Notes: generated by a model not told the origin, from the letters alone. A stretch of 64,000 bases of DNA from Mycobacterium sp. GA-1285 (GCF_001499905.1 NZ_LQIS01000012.1:186001-250000), one strand, 5' to 3'; shown: positions 17,127 through 26,297, counted from the stretch's first letter. Made by a program: numbers and translations.

Positions 17127-17874
17127 TTCCACCCCGCTGACCGTCCTCGCGGAGCCGCTCGGTGATGTCACGGCGGTGCGGCCGCGTGGCGTGCTCGACA
17201 GCCGCACATACCGGCCGCTGCGCGACACGATCATCAAGACGGCCCTCGAGGAACCCCGGGCCGTCGTCGTCGACGTGAGCAACCTGGAGGTGCCCGCGGA
17301 ATCCGCATTGGCGGTGTTCACCAGCGCGCGGTGGCATGTCGGCCGCTGGCCCGAGATACCCGTTCTGCTGGTCTGCGAACATCAGGAACTGCGGTCGGCG
17401 CTCGCCCGAAACGGCATCACCCGCTATGTGCCGTCCTACGCCAGCATGCAGGCAGCGATGGACGCACTCGCCGTCGGCGACTCGGTTCAGGTGCGTCGCC
17501 GAGCGAGGGCCGAGCTTCCCGGGACAGTGGCCAGCCTGCAACGCGCACGGGAGCTGGTCGTGGAATGGCTGACGGCTTGGGCTGTGCCCGAACTGATTCC
17601 GACCACCAAGGTGGTTGCCACGACGCTCGTCGAGAACGTCCTGCAGCACACGACCAGTCGGCCCGGTTTGCGGGTCGAGTCGAAGGACTCGACCGTGACC
17701 GTCGCGGTGAGCGATGTCAGCCATCAGCCCGCCGGACTGCGCGAAGACTCCGCGCACAGCGCGACTCCCTCGGGTCTGCGGATCGTGGCAGCCCTGTGTC
17801 GCGCCTGGGGGAACGCGCCGAACACGGCGGGCAAGACCGTTTGGGCGGTCATCGGCCCGGAGAACGCCGTTTGA
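17116..17874 (+). CDS. STAS + RsbW-like HATPase regulator
   Basis: A 252-residue protein starting at GTG 17116 inside the cheB end. The first 110 residues resemble a STAS (anti-sigma antagonist) domain (GVLDSRTYRPLRDTI, VVVDVSNLEVPAESAL). The last 120 resemble a GHKL/HATPase_c domain of the RsbW kind, with the N-box VATTLVENVLQHT, a DVSHQPA segment and GLRIVAALC near the end. Such proteins switch sigma factors or bind partners through phosphorylation. Combining both parts in one chain, between CheB and CheR, suggests it passes a methylation-linked signal to transcription (inference). The conserved STAS phospho-serine is not clear. Confidence 0.78.
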   Translation: MSADSTPLTVLAEPLGDVTAVRPRGVLDSRTYRPLRDTIIKTALEEPRAVVVDVSNLEVPAESALAVFTSARWHVGRWPEIPVLLVCEHQELRSALARNGITRYVPSYASMQAAMDALAVGDSVQVRRRARAELPGTVASLQRARELVVEWLTAWAVPELIPTTKVVATTLVENVLQHTTSRPGLRVESKDSTVTVAVSDVSHQPAGLREDSAHSATPSGLRIVAALCRAWGNAPNTAGKTVWAVIGPENAV

Positions 17875-17889
17875 TGAGTATCTTCGGAC

Positions 17890-19761
17890 GTGCGGCAGGA
17901 GCGAGCGGACGGACACGGGTTGAGCGAACAAACAGACGAGGCGTTCGAGGCGCTACTGCGATATATGCGCGATTCGCGCGGATTCGACTTCACCGGATAC
18001 AAACGCACGTCGCTGATGCGGCGGGTGCAACACCGGATGCGCCAGGCCGGCGTCGAGTCCTACGAGCAATACCTCGACCACCTTCAGGCCAGCTCCGATG
18101 AGTTCAACGCGCTGTTCAACACGATCCTCATCAACGTCACCGCGTTCTTCCGGGATCCGCCGGCCTGGGATCATCTGTGTGCCGAGGTCATTCCGGCGAT
18201 GTTGGCCCAACGCGGACCCAACGATCCCATCCGGGTGTGGAGCGCCGGATGTGCCTCGGGACAGGAGGCCTACACCCTCGCGATGGTTCTGGCCGACGCC
18301 CTGGGCGCGGACGCCTTCCGGCAGCGCGTCAAGATCTACGCGACCGACATCGACGAGGATGCGCTCACCGAGGCCCGGACCGCGGCGTACGACGAAAAGG
18401 CCGTCGAGTCGCTACCCGCGGAGTTCCTGAACAACTACTTCGAGCGGGTCAACGGCCGGTACGTATTCCGGAAGGATCTGCGCAGGGCGGTCATCTTCGG
18501 CCGCAACGACCTGGTCAAGGACGCGCCGATCTCGCGGGTGGACCTGCTGGTCTGCCGCAACACGCTGATGTACCTCAACGCCGAGACACAGCGGAACGTG
18601 TTGAGCCGCTTGCACTTCGCGCTGGCCCCGCAAGGGACGTTGTTCCTCGGCCACGCCGAGATGCTGTTGAGCCACAGCGACCGCTTCACGCCGCTCAACC
18701 TCAAGCACCGCATCTTTCGCAAAGCGGTCGGCTCGCACAACGGCATCGAGCGACTCGAGAACTCAGCGCCCGTCAACGACCGGCAGAACGATCTACCGGG
18801 ACTGGACCCGATCCGCGAACTCGCCTTCCGTGCCGGACCGGTCGCCCAGATCGTCGTCACCAGCGATGACACCGTCGCCATGATCAACCAGCAGGCGGAG
18901 TCCACCTTCGGCTTGTCGGCTCGCGACATCGGCCGACTGCTGCGAGACCTCGAGGTGTCGTACCGCCCCGTCGAACTGCGCGCCTATCTCGAGCAGGCCA
19001 AGGTCGAGCGGCGGTCGGCCCGCATTCAGGATGTGCAGTGGCATCGCCCCGGCTCCGACGTCGTGTGGTTCGAGATTCACATCAACCCGCTCGTCGACAC
19101 CGACAACGGACTACGCGGTGTGTCGATCGTCTTCTTCGACGTGACCGCGACCCGCGCGCTGCTGGACAAGGTGGTGGAGACCAACCGTCAACTGGAGACG
19201 GCATACGAGGAACTGCAGTCGACCAACGAAGAACTCGAGACCACCAACGAGGAGCTGCAGTCGACGGTCGAGGAACTCGAGACCACCAACGAGGAACTGC
19301 AGTCCACCAACGAAGAACTCGAGACGATGAACGAGGAGCTGCAGTCCACCAACGACGAGCTGCACACCATCAACGACGAACTGCGCCAGCGCAGCCTGGA
19401 GGTCAACGAGACGAAAGCGTTCCTCGATTCGTTGGTGAATTCGATCCACTTCGGCCTCATCGTGGTGGACCGGGAGATGCGGGTGATGTTGTGGAATCGA
19501 GGCTGCGAAGAGCTCTGGGGGCTGCGCGCCGACGAAGCCCAGGGATCGGCGCTCGCGTCGTTGGACATCGGCCTGCCCACTGACGAGGTCAAGCCCCTGA
19601 TCGGTCAGGCCTTCGTCGACCCCGGCGTCACCTCCGAAGCGATTTTGGACGCGGTCACCCGCCGAGGCCGACAGGCTCGCGTACGCGTGGTCTGCAGCGG
19701 TTTTCGCACGACCGAAGAGACCACCAGCGGGGCGTTGCTGCTGATGGAGTTGCAGAACTAA
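17890..19761 (+). CDS. CheR-type methyltransferase with PAS domains and long coiled coil
   Basis: A multi-domain protein of 623 residues from GTG 17890 (TTG 17920 is also possible). Residues 20-280 are a CheR SAM-dependent glutamate methyltransferase: RVQHRM, NVTAFFRDP, the SAM motif VWSAGCASGQEAY, and LVCRNTLMYL. Then come a PAS-like domain (residues 305-415), a coiled coil of regular seven-residue units built on NEELQST/NEELETT (about 430-500), and a second PAS domain (505-620). CheR-PAS proteins of this form occur outside chemotaxis. Together with CheB it would set the methylation state of an unknown target in response to a PAS-sensed signal. Gap to the previous gene is 15 bases. Confidence 0.88.
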   Translation: MRQERADGHGLSEQTDEAFEALLRYMRDSRGFDFTGYKRTSLMRRVQHRMRQAGVESYEQYLDHLQASSDEFNALFNTILINVTAFFRDPPAWDHLCAEVIPAMLAQRGPNDPIRVWSAGCASGQEAYTLAMVLADALGADAFRQRVKIYATDIDEDALTEARTAAYDEKAVESLPAEFLNNYFERVNGRYVFRKDLRRAVIFGRNDLVKDAPISRVDLLVCRNTLMYLNAETQRNVLSRLHFALAPQGTLFLGHAEMLLSHSDRFTPLNLKHRIFRKAVGSHNGIERLENSAPVNDRQNDLPGLDPIRELAFRAGPVAQIVVTSDDTVAMINQQAESTFGLSARDIGRLLRDLEVSYRPVELRAYLEQAKVERRSARIQDVQWHRPGSDVVWFEIHINPLVDTDNGLRGVSIVFFDVTATRALLDKVVETNRQLETAYEELQSTNEELETTNEELQSTVEELETTNEELQSTNEELETMNEELQSTNDELHTINDELRQRSLEVNETKAFLDSLVNSIHFGLIVVDREMRVMLWNRGCEELWGLRADEAQGSALASLDIGLPTDEVKPLIGQAFVDPGVTSEAILDAVTRRGRQARVRVVCSGFRTTEETTSGALLLMELQN

Positions 19762-20138
19762 CGACGAGTGTCTTCCTCCTCCAGCATTTGCTCGTCGAGA
19801 CTGGCCTGATGGTGGCGGAGCGCGGCGTCACGGTGGCGTTCGGCGGCGTCCTGATGGAGACCGACCGATCGGGCGTCGGCATGTAGGGCCGCCTGCTCGT
19901 GCGCGGCCGCTGCCCGCAGGTGCGCTTGCCTGGCGTCGTCGTGCCGCGCCGCCGCGCCGTGATGCGCCCGGCGCGCACGGTCCAGCGCTTGTTCGGCGCG
20001 CCGCTGGGCGCGCGCGGCCGACTCCGCAGTGGGGGAAATCCCCATCGCCAGTTCGGTCTGCCGCCGACGCAGCTCATCGGCCCGCGCGCGGGCCAGTTCA
20101 CCGCGTTCGATCACCTCGGATATGCCGTCGTCACTCAT
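19758..20138 (-). CDS. Hypothetical Ala/Arg/His-rich helical protein
   Basis: A 126-residue protein from ATG 20138 (ATG 20159 also open). It is almost wholly helical and charged, rich in Ala, Arg, His and Glu, with repeats such as RAQRRAEQALDRARRAHH and AAAAHEQAALHADAR that suggest a coiled coil. No membrane segment or signal peptide. I do not recognise a family. Its end overlaps the CheR stop on the other strand, so the two genes converge. Confidence 0.65.
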   Translation of the reverse strand: MSDDGISEVIERGELARARADELRRRQTELAMGISPTAESAARAQRRAEQALDRARRAHHGAAARHDDARQAHLRAAAAHEQAALHADARSVGLHQDAAERHRDAALRHHQASLDEQMLEEEDTRR

Positions 20139-20211
20139 GCAGTCGCTCCGCAGCGTCAAGCTCGGTCGCTCAAATCTACGCGCCTTCCCGCGACGGCGTC
20201 GGTGCTGGGGA

Positions 20212-21159
20212 CTACCCGCGCAGCGTGGTGTGCGGGCTCTGCCCGTAGGTCTGGCGGTACAGCACAGCGAACCGACCGGTGTGGGCGAATCCCCACCGCG
20301 CGGCGATCGCGGTCACGGTGTCGCTGTTCCGGTCGGCCGCCAACAACTGTTGATGTGCATAGTGCAGGCGAAGCCGACGCAGGTACTGCAGCGGCGTGGT
20401 GTCCAGATGGTGCCGGAACATGTACTGCACCGCCCGCGGTGTCACGTGCACGGCTTCGGCGATGTCGGCCAGCGCGATGTCCTGGGTGGCGTTCGCGTCC
20501 ATGAATTCCATCGCGCGTCGCAAGAGCACCGGCTTGTGGTCGATACGGTCGTGCGGACTCGGCTCGCTCGCCGCCGTGTTCGGGAACGTCCGAAGCGTCA
20601 CCGCCGCCAACAGCCGACTCGCATGCCCGACGACCAACGGCGTGGCAAGCGACTCTTCGGACAGCACGGTGTCCCTGATGTAGCGGACCGTGTGCTTCCA
20701 CGCCTGGGCGGCGCTCTCGTCGACGGGCGAAAAGCTTTCGAAGCGAATGGGCAGCGGCGCCTGGCCCCTCGGAAGACCGGTGGCCACACCCGCCACGACC
20801 GCGGGATCGACGAGGACCACTGTGGCGCGCGCGTCCTCCGCATGCGCCCGGTACGGGAGGTGGGGCTGTGTCAGCATCCCGACCTCGCCGGCCGTCACCT
20901 CGGATCGCGTTCCTTCGCAGGCGCTGGCTACCCGACCGCCGGTGGACCAGATGGTGGCCACTCGGTTCAACGGATCCGGCCGAACCTCGATCTGGCCCGC
21001 GACATAGACTTCGTCGAGCGTCAGCGGGCCGACCCCCGCACGCGAGTGGGTGAGCAGAGGCCCCTCCCGACGAGGTGAGGGTTTGCGGGTGAGCCTCAGC
21101 CTCACGCCGTAGGCGTCTTCGAGAAATTCTTCTGCATCGGCGAGATCGTGGATCTCCAA
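20212..21159 (-). CDS. AraC-family transcriptional regulator
   Basis: A 315-residue regulator. The C-terminal hundred residues form the double helix-turn-helix of AraC/XylS proteins (DIALADIAEAVHVTPRAVQY, then TVTAIAARWGFAHTGRFAVLYRQ with the usual YGQSP end). The N-terminal two thirds resemble the AraC-binding-like domain of actinobacterial regulators that sit next to catabolic or stress genes. Ligand unknown. It is divergent from a membrane protein gene, with a 306-base region between that contains short dyads and may be its operator. Confidence 0.87.
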   Translation of the reverse strand: MEIHDLADAEEFLEDAYGVRLRLTRKPSPRREGPLLTHSRAGVGPLTLDEVYVAGQIEVRPDPLNRVATIWSTGGRVASACEGTRSEVTAGEVGMLTQPHLPYRAHAEDARATVVLVDPAVVAGVATGLPRGQAPLPIRFESFSPVDESAAQAWKHTVRYIRDTVLSEESLATPLVVGHASRLLAAVTLRTFPNTAASEPSPHDRIDHKPVLLRRAMEFMDANATQDIALADIAEAVHVTPRAVQYMFRHHLDTTPLQYLRRLRLHYAHQQLLAADRNSDTVTAIAARWGFAHTGRFAVLYRQTYGQSPHTTLRG

Positions 21160-21465
21160 CTGCGTGCGTACCAGCCGGTGCCCTTCGAAAGCTGCGGTAC
21201 TGATCGGGGATCACCTCATAAGGCGAGGCATGGCGAAGCTGTCGTCTCAGCTCCAGTGCCACCAGCGTACCCAGTCGTAGGGTCCCGAAACGAAAGCCGA
21301 GCCGTTTTCGGCGCGTCTTCTCTCTCCGCCTTACCCGACGGGTAGGAAAGCCTTCCCCTCCAGCGGGGAGATCTGGCTTTCCGGCGATTACGCGGCTCGG
21401 GTTCGCGCGCCAGCATGGATGCGACCCTCCGACCCGCAAGGACTCCCCGACCCGCAAGGAAGACG
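21160..21465. other. Intergenic divergent region with short dyads
   Basis: No gene is seen. It holds the dyad TACCC-GAC-GGGTA near 21337-21349 and a second G/C dyad with CCCCT/CGGGG near 21356-21369, both of which could be operator or short hairpin sequences serving the AraC-type gene or the membrane protein gene at 21466. AAGGA at 21456-21460 is the ribosome-binding site that decides the start at 21466. Confidence 0.4.
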
Positions 21466-22458
21466 ATGATCGCAACGACCCGACCAGCCCATGACGAGAC
21501 CGTGCGGCTGCGCCCCGGCGACCTGCCGGTGCGGCCACGGCCCCAGATCACCCGCGCCGACGCCGTGACGACGCGCCTGCGCGCGGTCAGGCCTGCGACG
21601 AAGCCCCCGTCCAAGGCCACCGGTGCTTTCGACGGCAAGACGGTGCAGCCGCGCGCCATCGACCTGCCGGTCGTCGGCAAGGTCGCCAACACCGTGCGGC
21701 AGCGTTACCTGGACCTGAGCACGGTCAAGAAGCCGCCGACCAGATGGGACGTCGCGCGACTCCTACTGGTGATGCTCCTGGCGTCGATGCCGATCTTGGG
21801 CATCTCGGTCGACGTGTTCGGCCTGGTGCCGCAGAACGTCACGTCGGTGGTCCTGATCGCGCTGTGCGCGGTGCTGGGCGCGCTCATCGCGTTCGCCCCG
21901 CACCGGATCGACATGATCGTCGGTCGCGGCCTGATCGCCGGCATGGTCGCATGCGTCGTCTATGACGCAGCCCGGCTGTTCGCGGTGCACGTGCTGGACC
22001 TGATGGGCGACTTCATCCCGGTGATGGGCTCTTTCGTCACCGGTGAGCCGAACACCGCGGGCAGCGCGGCGGTCGGTTATGTGTGGCGCTACATCGGCGA
22101 CGGCGGCGGCCTGGGCGTGGCGTTCTTCGTCGTCGCGTTCGCGTTGGGCATCGACCGGTGGAGGAACGTCTACGCGGTGCTCGCATCGGTCGCCTTCGCC
22201 GTGTTCCCGACCTGGGCCGGGCTGATGGCGACGGTCGCATTGGCCCCGCGCGGAGAGGAGATGATGTTCCCGCTGAACATCGCAACGGTGACGATCACCT
22301 TGGTCGGACACCTGATCTTCGGGTTGGTGCTGGGGCTGGCCTTCCTCAAGGCGCCGCGAGGACGGGAGCGCAGCGAATGGCCCTGGCCGCCGCTGTTCGA
22401 GTCGGCTCCGGCCAGGCGAGTCGTCCGCGCCTACAAGAGGTTCACCAACCGGCCGTGA
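21466..22458 (+). CDS. Polytopic membrane protein, unknown
   Basis: A 330-residue protein. The first 95 residues are soluble, basic and Pro-rich. They are followed by about six hydrophobic helices (residues 100-300), and a short basic tail. ATG 21466 has AAGGA six bases upstream, so it is preferred over ATG 21415. I do not recognise the family; similar hypothetical membrane proteins with a disordered arm occur in mycobacteria. It ends shortly before the hairpin that precedes the FHA gene, and the two could be co-transcribed. Confidence 0.7.
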   Translation: MIATTRPAHDETVRLRPGDLPVRPRPQITRADAVTTRLRAVRPATKPPSKATGAFDGKTVQPRAIDLPVVGKVANTVRQRYLDLSTVKKPPTRWDVARLLLVMLLASMPILGISVDVFGLVPQNVTSVVLIALCAVLGALIAFAPHRIDMIVGRGLIAGMVACVVYDAARLFAVHVLDLMGDFIPVMGSFVTGEPNTAGSAAVGYVWRYIGDGGGLGVAFFVVAFALGIDRWRNVYAVLASVAFAVFPTWAGLMATVALAPRGEEMMFPLNIATVTITLVGHLIFGLVLGLAFLKAPRGRERSEWPWPPLFESAPARRVVRAYKRFTNRP

Positions 22459-22472
22459 GCGTTCGTCGACCA

Positions 22473-22515
22473 GGGACCTCCTATCTGGGCCAGAATTGCT
22501 CCGATAGGAGGTCCC
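22473..22515 (+). promoter_or_regulatory. 13-bp inverted repeat enclosing the ribosome-binding site of the FHA gene
   Basis: GGGACCTCCTATC (22473-22485) and GATAGGAGGTCCC (22503-22515) are perfect complements, with a 17-base loop that can add four more pairs after one mismatch. The right arm contains AGGAGG, the Shine-Dalgarno sequence, and ends at the base before ATG 22516. If folded in mRNA it hides the initiation site. It could instead be a protein-binding dyad in DNA. There is no T-run, so it is not a typical terminator. Confidence 0.85.
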
Positions 22516-23127
22516 ATGTCGTCGCACCTGGAAGTCTCGAGGCCGTCAGGGCGGGAGTTGGTCCCGCTCAGTGGTCAGCGGGTGACGCTCGGTAAGGCCT
22601 CCACCAACGCGGTGTCGCTCGAGCACGACGAGACCGTGTCGCGGTTGCACGCCGTGCTCGAGAACCTCGGATTCGCTTGGTCCATAAGGGATCTCGGCAG
22701 CCGCAACGGTACCTATCTCAACGGCGAGCGGATCACCGCCGAACGGGTGCTGCGGTCCGGCGACGAGGTGCGGCTGGGCAAGTCGCGGTTGATCTTCTGG
22801 GAGGTGAGGGACCGCGGGGACGGCAGGCTCGACGAGGAGACGGTCACCGCCCAGGCCGTCGAGCCTCCGCCGCGGCTGACCCGCCGCGAACTCGACGTGC
22901 TCGTCGTGTTGTGCCGGCCGCTGGTCTCCGAGGACCCGTTCCCCGAGCCCGCATCGGTTCGCCGGATGGCCGGTGAACTCTTCGTCACCGAGGCCGCGGT
23001 CAAACAGCACCTGCAGAACCTTTACGACAAATTCGCGATCCCCGCCGAGGGTGACCGTCGGGTCCGGTTGGCCAACGAGGCGCTGCGGCGTGGCGCCGTC
23101 ACCCTCGCGCAACTGCGCGCTACGTGA
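22516..23127 (+). CDS. FHA-domain protein with C-terminal winged/LuxR-like helix-turn-helix
   Basis: A 203-residue protein. Residues 20-95 are a forkhead-associated domain (VTLGKASTNAV, VSRLHAVLE, LGSRNGTYLNGE), which binds phosphothreonine peptides. Residues 115-200 look like a DNA-binding effector domain: LTRRELDVLVVLCRP, then an insertion, then VTEAAVKQHLQNLYDKFAI. It is therefore a phospho-dependent regulator. It converges with the membrane Ser/Thr kinase at 23120, the ends overlapping by eight bases; the kinase is its likely upstream partner (inference). Translation is probably controlled by the hairpin covering its ribosome-binding site. Confidence 0.85.
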   Translation: MSSHLEVSRPSGRELVPLSGQRVTLGKASTNAVSLEHDETVSRLHAVLENLGFAWSIRDLGSRNGTYLNGERITAERVLRSGDEVRLGKSRLIFWEVRDRGDGRLDEETVTAQAVEPPPRLTRRELDVLVVLCRPLVSEDPFPEPASVRRMAGELFVTEAAVKQHLQNLYDKFAIPAEGDRRVRLANEALRRGAVTLAQLRAT

Positions 23128-26116
23128 AGTCCAGGGCCTCGACGGTGGCGACGGGCCCTTCGTGAGTCGGCCGGTCGGCGCCCCCGATGCAGTACACCGC
23201 CGAACCGACCGCGGCCACCACCTGGCCGTGCACCGGAGTTCCGATGGGCGCCAACGTCGTCCACTTCCCGTTGGCGATGTCGTACATCTCGACCGTCGCC
23301 AGCACGCGCGTCGGCTCCTCGCCACCCACCGCGACAATTCGGCCGTCGATGTAGGCGGCGCCGTAGCTACCGCGCGGAGTCGGCATGTCCGGCAACTTGT
23401 TCCATTCGCCGGAGGACGGATCGAACCGTTCGAACGCCGCGGTGTTCTCGTCGGCGCTCAATGACCGCCCGCCCACCGCGTAGACATAACTGCCGTCCGA
23501 CACCGCCGCGAGATGCTCACGCGGGGTGGGCATGTCGGCCGCCTGTCGCCAGGACTCCCCGTCGAACACCTCCGCAGGCACCACGAGCTGTTTGTCGCTC
23601 TGGCCGCCGATCACGACGAGCTTGTCGCCGGCGACTGCCGCCGCTGCTCCGGCCCGGCCGTGTTGCAGGGCGGGAAGTTCGGTCCACTCACCGTCGCGCA
23701 GGGCGAACACCTTGTTCGACGGTTCGGCGATGTTGTCGGTGGCACCGCCGAGGACGACGACCTGCCCCTTGTAGGCGGCAGCTGTCGCATGGTGCAGTGG
23801 GATCGGCAACGGCGGCTGGCGCTGCCACGTTCCGGACTGGGGATCGAAGCTCTCGACTGTGTCGAGAGTTTCCCCCTCGCGGATACCACCGGCAATCCAG
23901 ATCTTGTCGTCGAGCACCGTCCACGCCATCATCAGCCGCGGGGTCGGCGCATCCGGGAGGGCGCGCCACTCGGCAGCTGGTTGCGGTTGCCGCGCAGGCA
24001 ATTTCAAGGTCTCCGCGGACGAGATGATCTTGGCGTCACCGGCACCCGTCGACCCGCCGATGGCGTATACGCGGTTACCGACCGCAGCCACGGCCATACC
24101 GTGGCGGGCTGTGCCCATGTCGGGCAGACCGGACCACGTCGTCGTCGCCAGATCGAACGCGAGGACGCTCTCGAGGACCTGCCCTCCGGACGTACCGCCC
24201 ACCACCACTAGGCGCTCGTCGGTGTCCGCGACGCCGAAATCGCTTCGTGGTTCAGGGAGTTCGGGCAGGGTCGTCCAGGTGTCGGCGGCCGGGTCGTACG
24301 CCTCGACGGTCGCCAGATCGGTGGTACCGGTAGTGCCGCCGATCGCGTAGACCAGCTTGTCGTCGGAGGCCGCACTCAACATCTGACGCGGGGTGCGGAT
24401 CGGGGCACCCAGCTTCCAGGAGGTGCCGTCGAAGACTTCCGTGGTGTTGAGCAGCTTTCCCGCGGAGTCCACGCCGCCGGTGACGATGATGCGGTCACCG
24501 ACCACTGCGGCGGCCCCTGCGGCACGGGGTTGCAATAGTGGCGGCAGTTCGGTCCAGCGACTGTTGACAACCCGCCACACTCGATCGGTCGCGACCTTGG
24601 CGTCGTTGCCTTCGGTGCGCCAACCGCCGAGCACGACCGGGTTCTCGCGCCAGGTCACCGCAATCGCATGCTGTACGGGGACCGGCAGGTCCTCACCGCT
24701 CTTCCAGCTGTCGATGGCGGGGTCGTAGCCCTCGTGCCTACCGCTGACGCGGCCATCGGCGGCGAGGCCGCCGAAAACCCAGATGGTGCCGTCGGCCTCG
24801 GTGGCGGCCACCGCGTCGCGGGCGACGCGCGCGTCGGCGATCGGCCGCCAAGCCGGTTGCGTTTCCGCGACCGGCTGTGCGGGGGCCGCGGTTTGGCCGC
24901 CACCGGAGTCCCGCGTCGAGGCGATGACGAAGACACCGCTGAGCACCAGCAGCAACACCCCCACGATCGCTCCGGAGACGAGCAGGACCCGTTTGCGACT
25001 CCGCCTTCTCGGCGGCGTGGTCCCCACCGGGTCGGGTGTCACCCGAGGCGGCACCTGCCATGGCAGGCTGGACTGGCTGATCGACGCGGTGTGCGCAAAC
25101 ATCCCCGGCTCGGGCACGGGTGCGCCGGTGTCGCCGGACCTGGCGGGCCGGCGTGTCGGGAGGGGTTCGGGTTGCGCAGACAATGACGGCTCGACGAGCT
25201 CCGAGATCGGCGCCGCCCCCGTGGCTTCTGGCTGCTCGAGCGGAGCGTTCGGCTCGCTGAGCGCCATCACGTCAGCGGTCAGCCCGTTGTGTCGCTGGGC
25301 CAACTGCAGTTCATGACCGAATTCCGCCGCCGACGCGTAGCGGTCGGCGGGCTCGCGGGCCATCGCCTTCTCGACCGCGGCACACACGTCGGCGGGGATG
25401 CCCTGAGGACGCAGGTCCGGTATGGGCGTGGAGGTGATGCGCAGGTAGTGCGCGATCAGATCCTCGTCGTTCTTGCGCTCGTGCGGCGGCTTGCCCGCGA
25501 TCAGCGCGTAGATCGAGGCGCCAAGCGAGTACACGTCGGCCTCGACGGTGGGCGGGTTTCCCTCGAGCACCTCCGGGGCGGTGTACGACAGGGTGCCGGT
25601 GAAGAACCCGGTCACCGTCTTGTAACCACCCGCGATCCGGGCGGTTCCGAAGTCGCTCAGCTGTGGTTCGCCGTAATCGTTGAAGAGCACGTTGGCTGGT
25701 TTGATGTCGCGGTGCAGGGTGCCGGTCCGATGCGCGGTTTCCAGTGCCCCACAGAGCTTCACACCGATGCGCAGCGCTTCGGGCCACGCGATGCGGCCCT
25801 CGCGGCGCAACCGCTCCGCAAGCGAACCCTCACGGTGGTAAGGCATCACGATGAACGGCCGGTTGCCCTCGGTCACGCCGACCTGCAGGATGTTCACGAT
25901 GTTCGGGTGCCCGGAAAGCGCACCCATGGCGTAGCCCTCCCGGAGGAACCGTTCCCGGTCGTCGTCGTCGAGATCGGATGCGAGCACCTTGATCGCGACG
26001 CTTCGCGCCAGTGACTGCTGATAGCAGCGGTAGACGACGCCACCGCCGCCGCGGCCGATTTCGACCGCGTCGGTGAACCCGGCGGCCGCCAACTCAGTCG
26101 CTATTCCCCCGGCCAT
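23120..26116 (-). CDS. Transmembrane Ser/Thr protein kinase with extracellular double kelch propeller
   Basis: A 998-residue receptor kinase. Residues 15-280 are a complete kinase domain: glycine loop IGRGGGGVVY, VAIKVL lysine, HRDIKPANVL near 134, SDFGTARI and TAPEVLEG. A Pro/Ser-rich juxtamembrane stretch follows, one transmembrane helix (about 373-397), then an outside region of about 590 residues. That region has twelve kelch units, each ending in a GG pair (FGGLA, LGGW, TGGVD, IGGTT, VGGTS, IGGST, then AGGIR, LGGAT, IGGQS, VGGRS, VGGEE, IGGAD). Units 1-6 and 7-12 match pairwise, so the sensor looks like two six-bladed propellers. This is the layout of M. tuberculosis PknD (kinase, helix, propeller) with a different propeller type. 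Confidence 0.92.
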   Translation of the reverse strand: MAGGIATELAAAGFTDAVEIGRGGGGVVYRCYQQSLARSVAIKVLASDLDDDDRERFLREGYAMGALSGHPNIVNILQVGVTEGNRPFIVMPYHREGSLAERLRREGRIAWPEALRIGVKLCGALETAHRTGTLHRDIKPANVLFNDYGEPQLSDFGTARIAGGYKTVTGFFTGTLSYTAPEVLEGNPPTVEADVYSLGASIYALIAGKPPHERKNDEDLIAHYLRITSTPIPDLRPQGIPADVCAAVEKAMAREPADRYASAAEFGHELQLAQRHNGLTADVMALSEPNAPLEQPEATGAAPISELVEPSLSAQPEPLPTRRPARSGDTGAPVPEPGMFAHTASISQSSLPWQVPPRVTPDPVGTTPPRRRSRKRVLLVSGAIVGVLLLVLSGVFVIASTRDSGGGQTAAPAQPVAETQPAWRPIADARVARDAVAATEADGTIWVFGGLAADGRVSGRHEGYDPAIDSWKSGEDLPVPVQHAIAVTWRENPVVLGGWRTEGNDAKVATDRVWRVVNSRWTELPPLLQPRAAGAAAVVGDRIIVTGGVDSAGKLLNTTEVFDGTSWKLGAPIRTPRQMLSAASDDKLVYAIGGTTGTTDLATVEAYDPAADTWTTLPELPEPRSDFGVADTDERLVVVGGTSGGQVLESVLAFDLATTTWSGLPDMGTARHGMAVAAVGNRVYAIGGSTGAGDAKIISSAETLKLPARQPQPAAEWRALPDAPTPRLMMAWTVLDDKIWIAGGIREGETLDTVESFDPQSGTWQRQPPLPIPLHHATAAAYKGQVVVLGGATDNIAEPSNKVFALRDGEWTELPALQHGRAGAAAAVAGDKLVVIGGQSDKQLVVPAEVFDGESWRQAADMPTPREHLAAVSDGSYVYAVGGRSLSADENTAAFERFDPSSGEWNKLPDMPTPRGSYGAAYIDGRIVAVGGEEPTRVLATVEMYDIANGKWTTLAPIGTPVHGQVVAAVGSAVYCIGGADRPTHEGPVATVEALDFT

Positions 26117-26297
26117 GTGCCACCGCCCTCCGGTGAAATGCGGGACGCTCCGCTCTCAAGGTACCGAGCAACAGCGGCCGACAGAAGGGTTTCGTCGTTC
26201 CGCACGGCGTCCCTACCTCGCGGAACGCACCGCAAACAACCGTAATGTTGTGATCGAACCGAGGCGTCGGCCGAACCGAAAGCCATAGTCTCGAAGA

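Noticed and set aside
26243..26262. Short dyad ACAAC-CGTAAT-GTTGT between the kinase and VOC genes
   Set aside because: Arms of five bases are expected by chance at this length; no regulator linked.
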